Part shown: in pieces, positions 35,093-43,545 of the stretch | Layout of the letters: each line of letters opens with the position of its first letter | Numbering within the stretch: position 1 is the first letter of the stretch | Position numbers and translations under genes: made by a program | Assembly (NCBI RefSeq): GCF_002157685.2 | Contig: NZ_AP026738.1 | Location: 1,426,001-1,490,000 of the forward strand | Reading direction: 5' to 3' | DNA from: Comamonas thiooxydans | Lineage (GTDB): Bacteria > Pseudomonadota > Gammaproteobacteria > Burkholderiales > Burkholderiaceae_C | Length of the DNA stretch: 64,000 nucleotides | The notes under the pieces: generated by a model | Told to the model about the DNA's origin: nothing | What the model saw: the letters and a program-made list of their open reading frames with translations, nothing else | The model's database searches: none

Positions 35093-37720
35093 TTAGCTCA
35101 CAAGTTCAGCCGTCGAGGTGGAATCGGCTGCGGCACTGTCCGCCAGGAAGTCTTGGGCAAAGCGCTGCAGCACGCCACCGGCCTCGTAAATCGAGACCTC
35201 TTCAGCGGTATCGAGGCGACACAGCACCGGCACTTCGGTGCGGGCACCTGTCGTTCGGTGGATATGAAGTGTAAGCGTGGCCTGGGGGCTACGCCGGCCG
35301 ATGACATCAAAGCTCTCAGTGCCATTCAAACCCAGTGTGTGGCGGCTCGTGCCGGGCAGGAACTCCAGCGGCAACACCCCCATGCCGATCAGATTGGTGC
35401 GGTGGATGCGCTCGAAGCCCTCGGCCACGATGACCTCCACACCGGCCAGGCGCACGCCCTTGGCGGCCCAGTCACGGCTCGATCCCTGGCCGTAGTCGGC
35501 GCCGGCGATGATGACCAGCGGCTGCTTGCGCTGCATATAGGTCTCTATGGCTTCCCACATGCGCATGGTCAGTCCCTCGGGCTCGACGCGGGCAAGAGAG
35601 CCCTGGCGCACCTTGCCCTGGTCATCCACCACCATTTCGTTGAAGAGCTTGGGGTTTGCAAAGGTGGCGCGCTGTGCGGTCAGGTGGTCGCCGCGATGCG
35701 TGGCATAGGAGTTGAAGTCCTCCTCGGGCAGGCCCATTTTGTGCAGATACTCGCCTGCGGCCGAGTCCATCAGGATGGCGTTGGAGGGCGAGAGGTGATC
35801 GGTGGTGATGTTGTCGGGCAATATGGCCAGAGGGCGCATGCCGCGTAGCGTGCGCTTAGCGGCCAGCACCCCCTCCCAGTAGGGCGGACGGCGGATATAC
35901 GTGCTCTGCGGGCGCCAGTCATACAGTGCCTCGACCTTCTCGCCCTGGTCTGAGCGGATGGCAAACATGGGCTCGTAGACCGCGCGGAACTGCTCGGGTT
36001 GGACGGCAGCCTTGGCCACGGCGTCGATTTCCTCATCGCTGGGCCAGATGTCTCGGAGACGAATTTCTCGGCCCTGAAAGATGCCCAGCACATCGTTCTC
36101 GATATCGAAGCGGATGGTGCCCGCAATCGCATAGGCCACGACCAGCGGGGGCGAGGCGAGGAAGGCTTGCCTGGCATAGGGGTGGATGCGACCATCGAAG
36201 TTGCGGTTGCCCGAAAGCACGGCTGTGGTGTGGAGGTCGCGATCCACGATTGCCTGCTGAATGGCGGGGTCGAGCGCGCCACTCATGCCGTTGCAGGTGG
36301 TGCAGGCAAAGGCCACCACGCCAAATCCGAGTGCCTCTAGGTCATGCAGCAAACCAGCTTGCTGCAGATACAGCGGCACGGTCCTGGAGCCGGGGGCCAG
36401 CGAGGTCTTGACCCAGGGCTTGCGCGTAAGACCCAGATTGCGCGCATTGCGTGCCAGCAGGCCGGCCGCGATCACATTGCGCGGGTTGCTGGTATTGGTG
36501 CAGCTGGTGATGGCTGCAATGATCACGGCCCCATTGGGCATTCGGCCCTCGGTTTGCGTCCACTCGCCGGCAATGCCTCTTGCTGCAAGCTCGCTGGTTG
36601 CCAGGCGGGCGTGTGGATTGGAAGGGCCGGCCATATTGCGCACCACGCTGGACAGGTCAAAGCTCAGCGTACGTTCGTACTCGGCATTCTCCAGGCTGTC
36701 TGCCCACAGGCCTGCCTGTCTAGCGTAGTTCTCGACCAGTTGCACCTGCGCGGGTTCGCGCCCCGTCAGGCGCAGATAGTCGATCGTCTGTTCGTCGATC
36801 GCAAACATGGCAGCCGTGGCGCCATATTCGGGTGCCATGTTCGAGATGGTGGCGCGGTCGCCGATGGAGAGGCTGCGTGCGCCTTCGCCATGGAACTCCA
36901 GATAGCTGCCCACCACTTTTTGCTGACGCAGGAATTGGGTCAGGGCCAGCACGATATCGGTGGCGGTAATTCCCGACTGCCGCTTGCCGCTCAGCTGCAC
37001 GCCAACGATTTCGGGCAGGCGCATCCATGATGCGCGTCCCAGCATCACGCTCTCGGCCTCCAGCCCGCCCACGCCCACGGCGATCACGCCCAGTGCATCG
37101 ACATGCGGCGTGTGGCTGTCCGTGCCCACCAGCGTATCCGGATATGCTTCACCATCGATAGCATGGATCACAGGGCTCATGCGCTCCAGATTGATCTGGT
37201 GCATGATCCCGTTGCCCGGTGGAATCACCTCCACATTCTTGAAGGCCTGTTTGCACCACTCGATGAAATGAAAGCGGTCTTCATTGCGCCGGTCTTCGAT
37301 GGCGCGGTTTTTCTCAAAGGCCTGAGGATCGTCGCCACCGCACTCCACGGCCAGCGAGTGGTCCACGATCAGCTGCACGGGCACCACGGGATTGACGGCG
37401 GCCGGATCGCCACCTTGCCTGGCGATCGCATCGCGCAGGCCGGCCAGATCGACAAGAGCCGTCTGGCCCAGGATGTCATGACAGACCACGCGGGCCGGGA
37501 ACCAGGGAAAGTCGCGCTCGCGCTTGCGGTCAATGATCTGCGTGAGGTACTCGGTCAGGTGGGCCGGATCGCTGCGCCGTACCAGGTTCTCGGCATGGAC
37601 GCGGCTGGTATAGGGCAGTGTGGTCCAGCTGCCGGGGCGTAGGGCTTCCACAGCGGACCGGGCATCGAAGTAGTGCAGCGCAGTGCCGGGCAAGGGTTTG
37701 CGGTAGGTATGGTGGGTCAT
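35093..37720 (-). CDS. acnD: Fe/S-dependent 2-methylcitrate dehydratase
   Basis: An 875-residue aconitase-family protein that dehydrates 2-methylcitrate to 2-methylaconitate, working with PrpF. The 4Fe-4S ligands are the Cys of AITSCTNTSNP and the pair in FACTTCNGMSG. The mobile C-terminal domain has IIAGADYGQGSSRDWAAKG. The start ATG 37720 gives MTHHTYRKPLPGTALHYFD; codons upstream run through the intergenic region. Position next to prpC and prpF separates it from ordinary aconitase AcnA. Confidence 0.93.
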   Translation of the reverse strand: MTHHTYRKPLPGTALHYFDARSAVEALRPGSWTTLPYTSRVHAENLVRRSDPAHLTEYLTQIIDRKRERDFPWFPARVVCHDILGQTALVDLAGLRDAIARQGGDPAAVNPVVPVQLIVDHSLAVECGGDDPQAFEKNRAIEDRRNEDRFHFIEWCKQAFKNVEVIPPGNGIMHQINLERMSPVIHAIDGEAYPDTLVGTDSHTPHVDALGVIAVGVGGLEAESVMLGRASWMRLPEIVGVQLSGKRQSGITATDIVLALTQFLRQQKVVGSYLEFHGEGARSLSIGDRATISNMAPEYGATAAMFAIDEQTIDYLRLTGREPAQVQLVENYARQAGLWADSLENAEYERTLSFDLSSVVRNMAGPSNPHARLATSELAARGIAGEWTQTEGRMPNGAVIIAAITSCTNTSNPRNVIAAGLLARNARNLGLTRKPWVKTSLAPGSRTVPLYLQQAGLLHDLEALGFGVVAFACTTCNGMSGALDPAIQQAIVDRDLHTTAVLSGNRNFDGRIHPYARQAFLASPPLVVAYAIAGTIRFDIENDVLGIFQGREIRLRDIWPSDEEIDAVAKAAVQPEQFRAVYEPMFAIRSDQGEKVEALYDWRPQSTYIRRPPYWEGVLAAKRTLRGMRPLAILPDNITTDHLSPSNAILMDSAAGEYLHKMGLPEEDFNSYATHRGDHLTAQRATFANPKLFNEMVVDDQGKVRQGSLARVEPEGLTMRMWEAIETYMQRKQPLVIIAGADYGQGSSRDWAAKGVRLAGVEVIVAEGFERIHRTNLIGMGVLPLEFLPGTSRHTLGLNGTESFDVIGRRSPQATLTLHIHRTTGARTEVPVLCRLDTAEEVSIYEAGGVLQRFAQDFLADSAAADSTSTAELVS

Positions 37721-37745
37721 TGTCTCGGGGATTCTTTTAGGAGTC

Positions 37746-38249
37746 TCAATAGGCCAGAGCCGAGAGTGAGGCTTCTGCGCTGCCGGCACTGTGGCAGTGC
37801 GGGGATTGTGAAAGGGGCGCAGGCAATGGGGCAAGCATCGGCGCTTGGGTTGTCGGCTGCATGGCGGGCTGTGTACCCAGTGCCAGTTGGAGCCGGGCCT
37901 GTGACACGCGCAGCAACTGCTCGCAAAGCTGCGTGCTGGCGGTCTGTGTCTGGCGTTGCTGGGCCAGATGGTCAGCCAGCAGGCTGCTCAGCAGGCGGGC
38001 CTCGGCGACCTGGGCGGCACTCAGGCAGGTCACGCTCATGCCGCGCCGGGGCTGTGCGCTCAGCAGACCTTCATGGCATAGCAGCTTCATGGCCTCGCGA
38101 ACAGGGGTGCGGCTCACGCCAAACTCTCGCGCCAGCGCGCCGTCGTTGAGGTCGGATCCGGGCGGCAACTGATGGCTCAGAATGCGCTCGCGCAGCTTGT
38201 CGGCGATGGCAATGCACAGGGAATGGACTTGCATGGGCTGGGCAGGCAT
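37746..38249 (-). CDS. Short GntR-family regulator inside the prp operon
   Basis: About 167 residues. The N-terminal winged HTH is complete (ADKLRERILSHQLPPGSDLNDGALAREFGVSRTPVREAMKLL). The C-terminal half is much shorter than a normal FCD ligand domain and ends in a Pro/Gln/Ala-rich tail. It lies between prpC (13 bp after its stop) and acnD (25 bp before its start). It may be a local regulator of propionate use that has lost or shortened its sensor. ATG 38249 is used; ATG 38234 is also possible. Confidence 0.8.
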   Translation of the reverse strand: MPAQPMQVHSLCIAIADKLRERILSHQLPPGSDLNDGALAREFGVSRTPVREAMKLLCHEGLLSAQPRRGMSVTCLSAAQVAEARLLSSLLADHLAQQRQTQTASTQLCEQLLRVSQARLQLALGTQPAMQPTTQAPMLAPLPAPLSQSPHCHSAGSAEASLSALAY

Positions 38250-38262
38250 GGCACGCGGCGGC

Positions 38263-39468
38263 TTACTGGCGTGCTTCAATGGGCACGAACTGCAGGTCAT
38301 CTGGGCCCACGTAATTGGCGCTGGGACGGATGATCTTGTTGTCCTGGCGCTGCTCGATGATGTGCGCCGCCCAGCCGCTGGTGCGGGCAATCACGAACAG
38401 CGGCGTGAACATGGCGGTGGGCACGCCCATCATGTGATAGCTGACGGCGCTGAACCAGTCGAGATTGGGGAACATGTTCTTGACCTCCCACATCACCGAT
38501 TCCAGGCGCGCGGCAATGTCGTACATCTTGCTGCTGCCGGCCTCGTCCGAGAGCTTTTTGGCCACGCCTTTGATAACCACATTGCGAGGGTCGCTCACGG
38601 TATAGACGGGGTGGCCGAAGCCGATCACGACCTCCTTGGCATCCACGCGGCGGCGGATGTCGGCGTCTGCCTCTGCAGGGGTGTCATAGCGCTTCTGGAT
38701 CTCGAACGCCACTTCGTTGGCTCCGCCATGCTTGGGGCCACGCAGTGCGCCGATCGCGCCGGTAATGGCCGAGTACATATCGCTGCCTGTTCCGGCCACC
38801 ACGCGGGCGGTAAAGGTCGAGGCATTGAACTCATGCTCGGCATACAGATTGAGGGAGGTATGCATGGCGCGCACCCAGCTCTCGCAAGGCCTTGTGCCAT
38901 GCAGCAGATGCAGAAAGTGACCGCCGATGGAGTCGTCCCCGGTTTCGACCTCGATGCGGCGGCCCGAGTTGCTGAAGTGGAACCAGTAAAGCAGCATGCT
39001 GCCCAGGCAGGCCATCAGGCGGTCGGCGATATCGCGCGCGCCAGGAAGATTGTGGTCGTCTTTCTCCGGCAACGCGCAGCCAAGAGCGGAGACACCGGTG
39101 CGCATCACGTCCATGGGATGGCTGGCTGCGGGCAACTGTTCCAGCGCAGTCTTCACGCTGCCGGGCAGGCCGCGCAAAGCCTTGAGCTTGGCCTTGTAGG
39201 CCTTGAGTTCGGCCTGTGTGGGCAGCTTGCCATGTACCAGCAGATGGGCGATCTCCTCGAATTCACAGACCTCGGCAATGTCCAGAATGTCGTAGCCCCG
39301 GTAGTGCAAATCGTTGCCGGTCTTGCCCACGGTGCAAAGCGCGGTATTGCCTGCCGTGACGCCCGAGAGGGCGACCGACTTCTTGGCTTTGAAACCGGCT
39401 GTGTGGCTTGCCGGAATCTGATGGCTGGCGCTGGTTGTGGTGGCCGATGCCGTGGCTGCGGTGCTCAT
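38263..39468 (-). CDS. prpC: 2-methylcitrate synthase
   Basis: A 401-residue citrate-synthase-family enzyme condensing propionyl-CoA with oxaloacetate. Catalytic segments are [10 protein letters not shown], the central [10 protein letters not shown] region, and [17 protein letters not shown] with the active-site His near residue 275. The length (shorter than hexameric GltA), the location next to acnD/prpF and the ScfR-type divergent regulator support PrpC over GltA. It is the first gene of the operon and drains propionyl-CoA, a product of steroid side-chain and ring degradation. Confidence 0.93.
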   Translation of the reverse strand: MSTAATASATTTSASHQIPASHTAGFKAKKSVALSGVTAGNTALCTVGKTGNDLHYRGYDILDIAEVCEFEEIAHLLVHGKLPTQAELKAYKAKLKALRGLPGSVKTALEQLPAASHPMDVMRTGVSALGCALPEKDDHNLPGARDIADRLMACLGSMLLYWFHFSNSGRRIEVETGDDSIGGHFLHLLHGTRPCESWVRAMHTSLNLYAEHEFNASTFTARVVAGTGSDMYSAITGAIGALRGPKHGGANEVAFEIQKRYDTPAEADADIRRRVDAKEVVIGFGHPVYTVSDPRNVVIKGVAKKLSDEAGSSKMYDIAARLESVMWEVKNMFPNLDWFSAVSYHMMGVPTAMFTPLFVIARTSGWAAHIIEQRQDNKIIRPSANYVGPDDLQFVPIEARQ

Positions 39469-39517
39469 GGGTGTCTCCTTGAAGTTGTGGACTCGGACGC
39501 GGTTGGGTCTGCGATAC

Positions 39518-39608
39518 TTCGCAATCTACGCATTTGCTTTTTATGAGTACAGAGCTGAATTGGCGAATGCTTGCGAAGCTGAATGCATGCTTTTGCAAAT
39601 GTTGCGAA
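39518..39608. promoter_or_regulatory. Cluster of TTGCRAA motifs between prpC and the ScfR-type gene
   Basis: TTCGCAA at 39518-39524 (reverse), TTGCGAA at 39571-39577, TTGCAAA at 39593-39599 and TTGCGAA at 39602-39608. The spacing and shared core point to binding sites for the XRE/ScfR-type regulator. The motif resembles the TTTGCAAA core reported for actinobacterial RamB proteins. Confidence 0.6.
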
Positions 39609-39639
39609 TTTTTGAGATCGACAAACGGGGAGCAATCCA

Positions 39640-41127
39640 ATGGCCAAGACCTTCATGGGCGTACGCCTGCGCAGCCTGCGTGCCGAGCGTGGTCTTACGC
39701 AGGCTGCACTGGCCCAAGCGCTGGAGTTGTCGCCGAGCTATCTGAACCAGATCGAGCAGGATCAGCGCCCGCTCACGGTGGCCGTGCTGCTCAAGATTCA
39801 CAGGGTTCTGGGCGTCGATATCCAGCAGTTCTCCGAGGATGAGGAGGCTCGCCTGCTGGCGCAGTTGCGCGATGCAGTCGCCGCCATGCCTCAGCCAGAA
39901 GGTGCAGTGCCACTGCCCGAGCTGCGTGAGGTCGCAGCCAAGCTGCCGCAGCTGGCACAGATGCTGCTGGCCATGCACCAGCGTCACTTGGCGGACGCCG
40001 AGCGGCTGGAGGCCTTGACCGCCCATCTGGGTGATGGCCGCGCCGGGCCGGATGCCGACACCTCAGTTCACAGAGATGTCGCTGGGAATGGTGCAATGAC
40101 AGGCCTGCTGTCTGAGCCCTTGCGCCAGATGCCGTTCGAGGCCGTGCGTGATTTCTTTTTTGCCCACCGCAATTACTTCGACGGGCTCGATAGAGCGGCC
40201 GAAGCTCTGGCTCGACAGGCCGAGGAGCAGGGCGGTCATCTGCATGATTGGCTGCAGTACCGGTTGCAGGCACGACATGGGGTATTGGTTCTGCGAGCTC
40301 ATGTCGGGACCGCAGAGAAAGCGGGCAGCCATAGGCGCTACGATGCTCTCACGCGCACCTTGTATGTGGCACCGCAACTGAGCCCCATGCAGCAGGCATT
40401 TCAGCTGGCTACGCAACTGGCACTGCTGGAGTTTGATTCACTGATTGAAAGGGCGCTGCAAAGCGTGTCCTGGCAGGACGAGGCCACGCGCCGGCTGGCA
40501 CGCATGGGGCTGGCCAACTATGTAGCCGGGGCATTCGTGTTGCCATATGGAGTGTTTTTGCGTGAGGCCGAAGGCCTTCGCTACGACATAGACTTGCTGG
40601 CAAGGCACTTCGGTGTGGGCTTCGAGACCGTCTGCCATCGTCTCTCCACCTTGCAGCGAGGCGATGCGCCGGGGGTGCCGTTTTTCTTTATCCGAGTGGA
40701 CCGAGCCGGCAATATCAGCAAGCGCCAGTCGGCCACGCATTTTCATTTCTCCAAGACAGGCGGCACCTGCCCGTTGTGGGTGGTGTACGAGGCTTTTACC
40801 CAGCCCGGTCGCATCGTGCCCCAACTCGCCAGCATGCCGGACGGGCGCGTCTACCTGTGGATTGCTCGCACCATCAGCCATGCTGGTCAGGGCTGGGGGG
40901 CTCCAGGCAAGACTTTCTCCATCGGCCTTGGCTGCGACTTGCAGCACGCGGCACGGCTGGTGTACTCCCAAGGCATGGATTTGCGCAATATAGGAGCGGC
41001 CACACCTATCGGCATGGGCTGCAAGGTATGCGAGCGCAGTGCTTGCCCGCAACGTGCATTCCCGTACGTGGCCAAACCGCTCAAAGTCAATGAGAACGAG
41101 AGCGGGTTTGTCCCCTATGGCGGTTAG
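39640..41127 (+). CDS. XRE-family short-chain acyl-CoA-responsive regulator (ScfR/RamB-like)
   Basis: A 495-residue regulator. The N-terminal XRE HTH is LRSLRAERGLTQAALAQALELSPSYLNQIEQDQRPLT. An IrrE/ImmA-like middle part follows (about residues 195-340). The C-terminal ScfR domain ends in the cysteine cluster GMGCKVCERSACPQRAFPY. Homologues respond to acyl-CoA thioesters and control acetate, glyoxylate or propionate genes. It is divergent from prpC, so it probably senses propionyl-CoA and switches the methylcitrate operon. Confidence 0.88.
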   Translation: MAKTFMGVRLRSLRAERGLTQAALAQALELSPSYLNQIEQDQRPLTVAVLLKIHRVLGVDIQQFSEDEEARLLAQLRDAVAAMPQPEGAVPLPELREVAAKLPQLAQMLLAMHQRHLADAERLEALTAHLGDGRAGPDADTSVHRDVAGNGAMTGLLSEPLRQMPFEAVRDFFFAHRNYFDGLDRAAEALARQAEEQGGHLHDWLQYRLQARHGVLVLRAHVGTAEKAGSHRRYDALTRTLYVAPQLSPMQQAFQLATQLALLEFDSLIERALQSVSWQDEATRRLARMGLANYVAGAFVLPYGVFLREAEGLRYDIDLLARHFGVGFETVCHRLSTLQRGDAPGVPFFFIRVDRAGNISKRQSATHFHFSKTGGTCPLWVVYEAFTQPGRIVPQLASMPDGRVYLWIARTISHAGQGWGAPGKTFSIGLGCDLQHAARLVYSQGMDLRNIGAATPIGMGCKVCERSACPQRAFPYVAKPLKVNENESGFVPYGG

Positions 41128-41277
41128 TTGCTGCTGCCATGTGCGCCGAAGTTGGAGACGAGGCATCTGACTCGGGATTGCTGTCACCAACTGATTAACA
41201 GGCGTGAAAATGCAGTGGAACAAAATTCCGTATTGCGGCGGTTGCTATCGCTTTAATAGTTATTCGCGCAAATTCGC

Positions 41278-41295
41278 TTAGTCTTCTTGGACGAT
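41278..41295 (+). promoter_or_regulatory. Steroid-regulon inverted repeat, copy 1 (upstream of steA)
   Basis: TTAGTC-TTCTTG-GACGAT, 66 bp before the steA start codon. Same half-sites and 6-bp spacing as the copies at 44836 and 60492. The 41128-41361 interval holds no gene. Confidence 0.7.
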
Positions 41296-41361
41296 GGGCT
41301 GAAGGCGATTTCTTTTTACGCTGTCTCCAAGTTTTGATTGCACATCAACAAGGAGACAAGA

Positions 41362-42093
41362 ATGCGTTTAGCAGGAAAAGTTGCCGTGGTCACAGGGGCG
41401 GGCCAGGGCATGGGGCGAGCGATTGCACAGCGTTTTGCCGATGAGGGAGCCACTGTGGTGGCCGTGGACTTGAATGAAGAAGCAGCCAGGCAGACCCTGG
41501 AAGGCAAGTCTGGCAAGCATCTGGCCCGATCCTCCAACGTGGCCGACAGCGCAGCGGTCGATGCGCTGTTTGTCGAAATCCGCGAAAAGCTGGGCACCGT
41601 CGACGTGCTGGTGAACAACGCAGGCGTAGGCTCGGTGGACCAGTTTGCCGATATTCCCGACGCTACCTGGGAGCGCGTGATTGGCGTGAACCTGAACGGC
41701 GCTTTCTACTGCGCCCGTGCCGCCGTCAAGCAGATGCAGGAAGGCAAGGGCGGTGCCATCGTCAATATCTCCAGCACCTCGGCTGTCAGCGGTGACGGTC
41801 CGGCGCACTACTGCGCTTCCAAGGCCGCCCTGATGGGTTTGACCCGTGGCATGGCCAAGGAGCTGGCGTCCAAGAAGATCCGTGTAAACACACTGGTTCC
41901 CGGCCCCACCAACACGCCCATGATGCAGGGTATTCCTCAGGAATGGGCCGATGCCATCATCGCCGGCGTGCCCATGGGCCGCATGGCTGAGCCCGATGAC
42001 ATCGCCAAGGTGGCCGTGTTCCTGGCCAGCGACGACAGCGGCTTTGTGACGGGTCAGAACGTGGCAGTCAACGGCGGCAGCGCCTTCCTCTAA
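41362..42093 (+). CDS. steA: 12-alpha-hydroxysteroid dehydrogenase, SDR family
   Basis: A 243-residue classical short-chain dehydrogenase. Motifs: TGAGQGMG (residues 12-19), VDLN at the end of strand beta-2 (the Asp favours NAD), NNAG, and the catalytic Ser with YCASK near residue 155. SteA and SteB of strain TA441 are adjacent SDR genes upstream of tesB that invert the C-12 hydroxyl of cholate-derived androstadienes. I assign SteA (the oxidising partner) to this gene because its cofactor site is NAD-like. Start ATG 41362 follows AAGGAG; a further ATG at 41338 lacks it. Confidence 0.72.
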   Translation: MRLAGKVAVVTGAGQGMGRAIAQRFADEGATVVAVDLNEEAARQTLEGKSGKHLARSSNVADSAAVDALFVEIREKLGTVDVLVNNAGVGSVDQFADIPDATWERVIGVNLNGAFYCARAAVKQMQEGKGGAIVNISSTSAVSGDGPAHYCASKAALMGLTRGMAKELASKKIRVNTLVPGPTNTPMMQGIPQEWADAIIAGVPMGRMAEPDDIAKVAVFLASDDSGFVTGQNVAVNGGSAFL

Positions 42094-42104
42094 GGAGAGA
42101 GAAG

Positions 42105-42872
42105 ATGAGCAAGCGTCTGGAAGGAAAGATTGCATTTGTGACCGGTGGTGGCTCCGGTATCGGTGCCGCAACGGCTGAGCGTTTCGCGCAGGAGGGGGCA
42201 ACCGTTGTGATCTGTGGCCGCCGCAAACAGCCTCTCGACGAAGTCGTGGCCAGGATCAAGGCGGCAGGCGGCAGTGCCGAGGCCATCGTGGCTGACGTGG
42301 GCAACGAAGCCCAGTTTGTCGGAGCGCTGGAGCAGACTGCCAAAAAGCATGGCAGCCTGGACATTCTGGTCAACAACGCCATGGCCTACACCTGGGGCGG
42401 CATCGATGCCATGACCACGGCCGACTGGCATGCCAATTTTTCCACCTCGGTGGACGGCACTTTCTGGGGAACGCGCACTGCGCTGAAACTGATGGGGGCC
42501 AAGGGCGGCTCCATCGTCAATATCAGCTCCATCTGCGGCACGCTGGGTACACCTTTTATGTCCGGTTACTCGGCAGCCAAGGCGGCCATCATCAACTTTT
42601 CGCGTGCAGCGGCTGCCGAAGGTGCGGCAGCAGGCATCCGCGTGAACGTGGTGATCCCGGCGGTGGTGGAAACGCCTGCCACGGCAGGCATGCTGGCCGA
42701 TGAGGCGTCGCGCAAGAACACCGAAAAACTCATTCCCATGGGGCGCGTGGGTCAGTCTGGCGAGCTGGCCAATGCTGTGCTGTTCCTGGCCAGCGACGAA
42801 GCCAGCTATGTGACAGGTGCCGCTCTGCCCGTGGATGGCGGCCGTTCCGCGGTGCTGGTGACGGCGCTGTAA
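42105..42872 (+). CDS. steB: 12-oxosteroid reductase, SDR family
   Basis: A 255-residue SDR with TGGGSGIG (residues 14-21), CGRRKQ after strand beta-2 (the paired Arg favours NADPH) and catalytic Ser plus YSAAK. The usual NNAG motif reads NNAM. NADPH preference suits SteB, which reduces the 12-oxo intermediate to the 12-beta alcohol. It starts 11 bp after steA with its own AAGGAGAG site, so the two are co-expressed. The SteA/SteB order is my inference from cofactor motifs. Confidence 0.68.
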   Translation: MSKRLEGKIAFVTGGGSGIGAATAERFAQEGATVVICGRRKQPLDEVVARIKAAGGSAEAIVADVGNEAQFVGALEQTAKKHGSLDILVNNAMAYTWGGIDAMTTADWHANFSTSVDGTFWGTRTALKLMGAKGGSIVNISSICGTLGTPFMSGYSAAKAAIINFSRAAAAEGAAAGIRVNVVIPAVVETPATAGMLADEASRKNTEKLIPMGRVGQSGELANAVLFLASDEASYVTGAALPVDGGRSAVLVTAL

Positions 42873-42888
42873 GAAAGAGGCTGAAGAG

Positions 42889-43536
42889 ATGAGTGAACCT
42901 GTGAATCAGTGGCCACAAAAGCTGGAAGAGCGTATCGACAGGCTGGAGTCGCTGGATGCTATTCGTCAGCTGGCAGGCAAGTATTCCCTGTCGCTGGACA
43001 TGCGTGACATGGACGCCCATGTGAACCTGTTCGCTCCCGATATCAAGGTGGGCAAGGAAAAAGTGGGGCGGGCGCATTTCATGGCCTGGCAGGACAGCAC
43101 GCTGCGTGACCAGTTCACGGGAACCTCGCACCATCTGGGCCAGCACATCATCGAGTTTGTGGATCGGGATCACGCCACCGGCGTGGTCTACTCCAAGAAC
43201 GAGCATGAGTGCGGTGCCGAGTGGGTCATCATGCAGATGTTGTACTGGGACGACTACGAGCGCATTGACGGCCAGTGGTATTTCCGTCGCCGTCTGCCCT
43301 GTTACTGGTATGCCACCGACCTGAACAAGCCACCGATTGGCGACATGAAGATGCGCTGGCCAGGTCGTGAGCCCTACCATGGCGCTTTCCACGACCTGTT
43401 CCCGAGCTGGAAGGAATTCTGGGCCCAGCGCCCCGACAAGGATGAGTTGCCGCAAGTGGCCGCGCCCGCGCCGCTGGAGCAGTTCCTCAAAAGCATGCGC
43501 CGTGGCACACCCGCGCCGCGCATGCGTGTGCGCTAA
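42889..43536 (+). CDS. SnoaL/NTF2-fold dehydratase, BaiE-like (candidate 7-alpha-hydroxysteroid dehydratase)
   Basis: A 215-residue alpha+beta barrel protein. Its GKYSLSLDMRD segment aligns with GKYFRCLDGK of clostridial BaiE, placing Tyr32 and Asp37 on the BaiE catalytic Tyr30 and Asp35. HHLGQH (residues 81-86) matches BaiE MHMGH, with His82 at the catalytic His83. BaiE and proteobacterial Hsh2 remove the 7-alpha-hydroxyl of bile-acid intermediates. A conserved C-terminal extension (residues about 165-215) is longer than in BaiE. It lies between steB and the OYE gene, 16 bp and 9 bp away, inside the bile-acid operon. Confidence 0.75.
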   Translation: MSEPVNQWPQKLEERIDRLESLDAIRQLAGKYSLSLDMRDMDAHVNLFAPDIKVGKEKVGRAHFMAWQDSTLRDQFTGTSHHLGQHIIEFVDRDHATGVVYSKNEHECGAEWVIMQMLYWDDYERIDGQWYFRRRLPCYWYATDLNKPPIGDMKMRWPGREPYHGAFHDLFPSWKEFWAQRPDKDELPQVAAPAPLEQFLKSMRRGTPAPRMRVR

Positions 43537-43545
43537 GGAGCCGGC

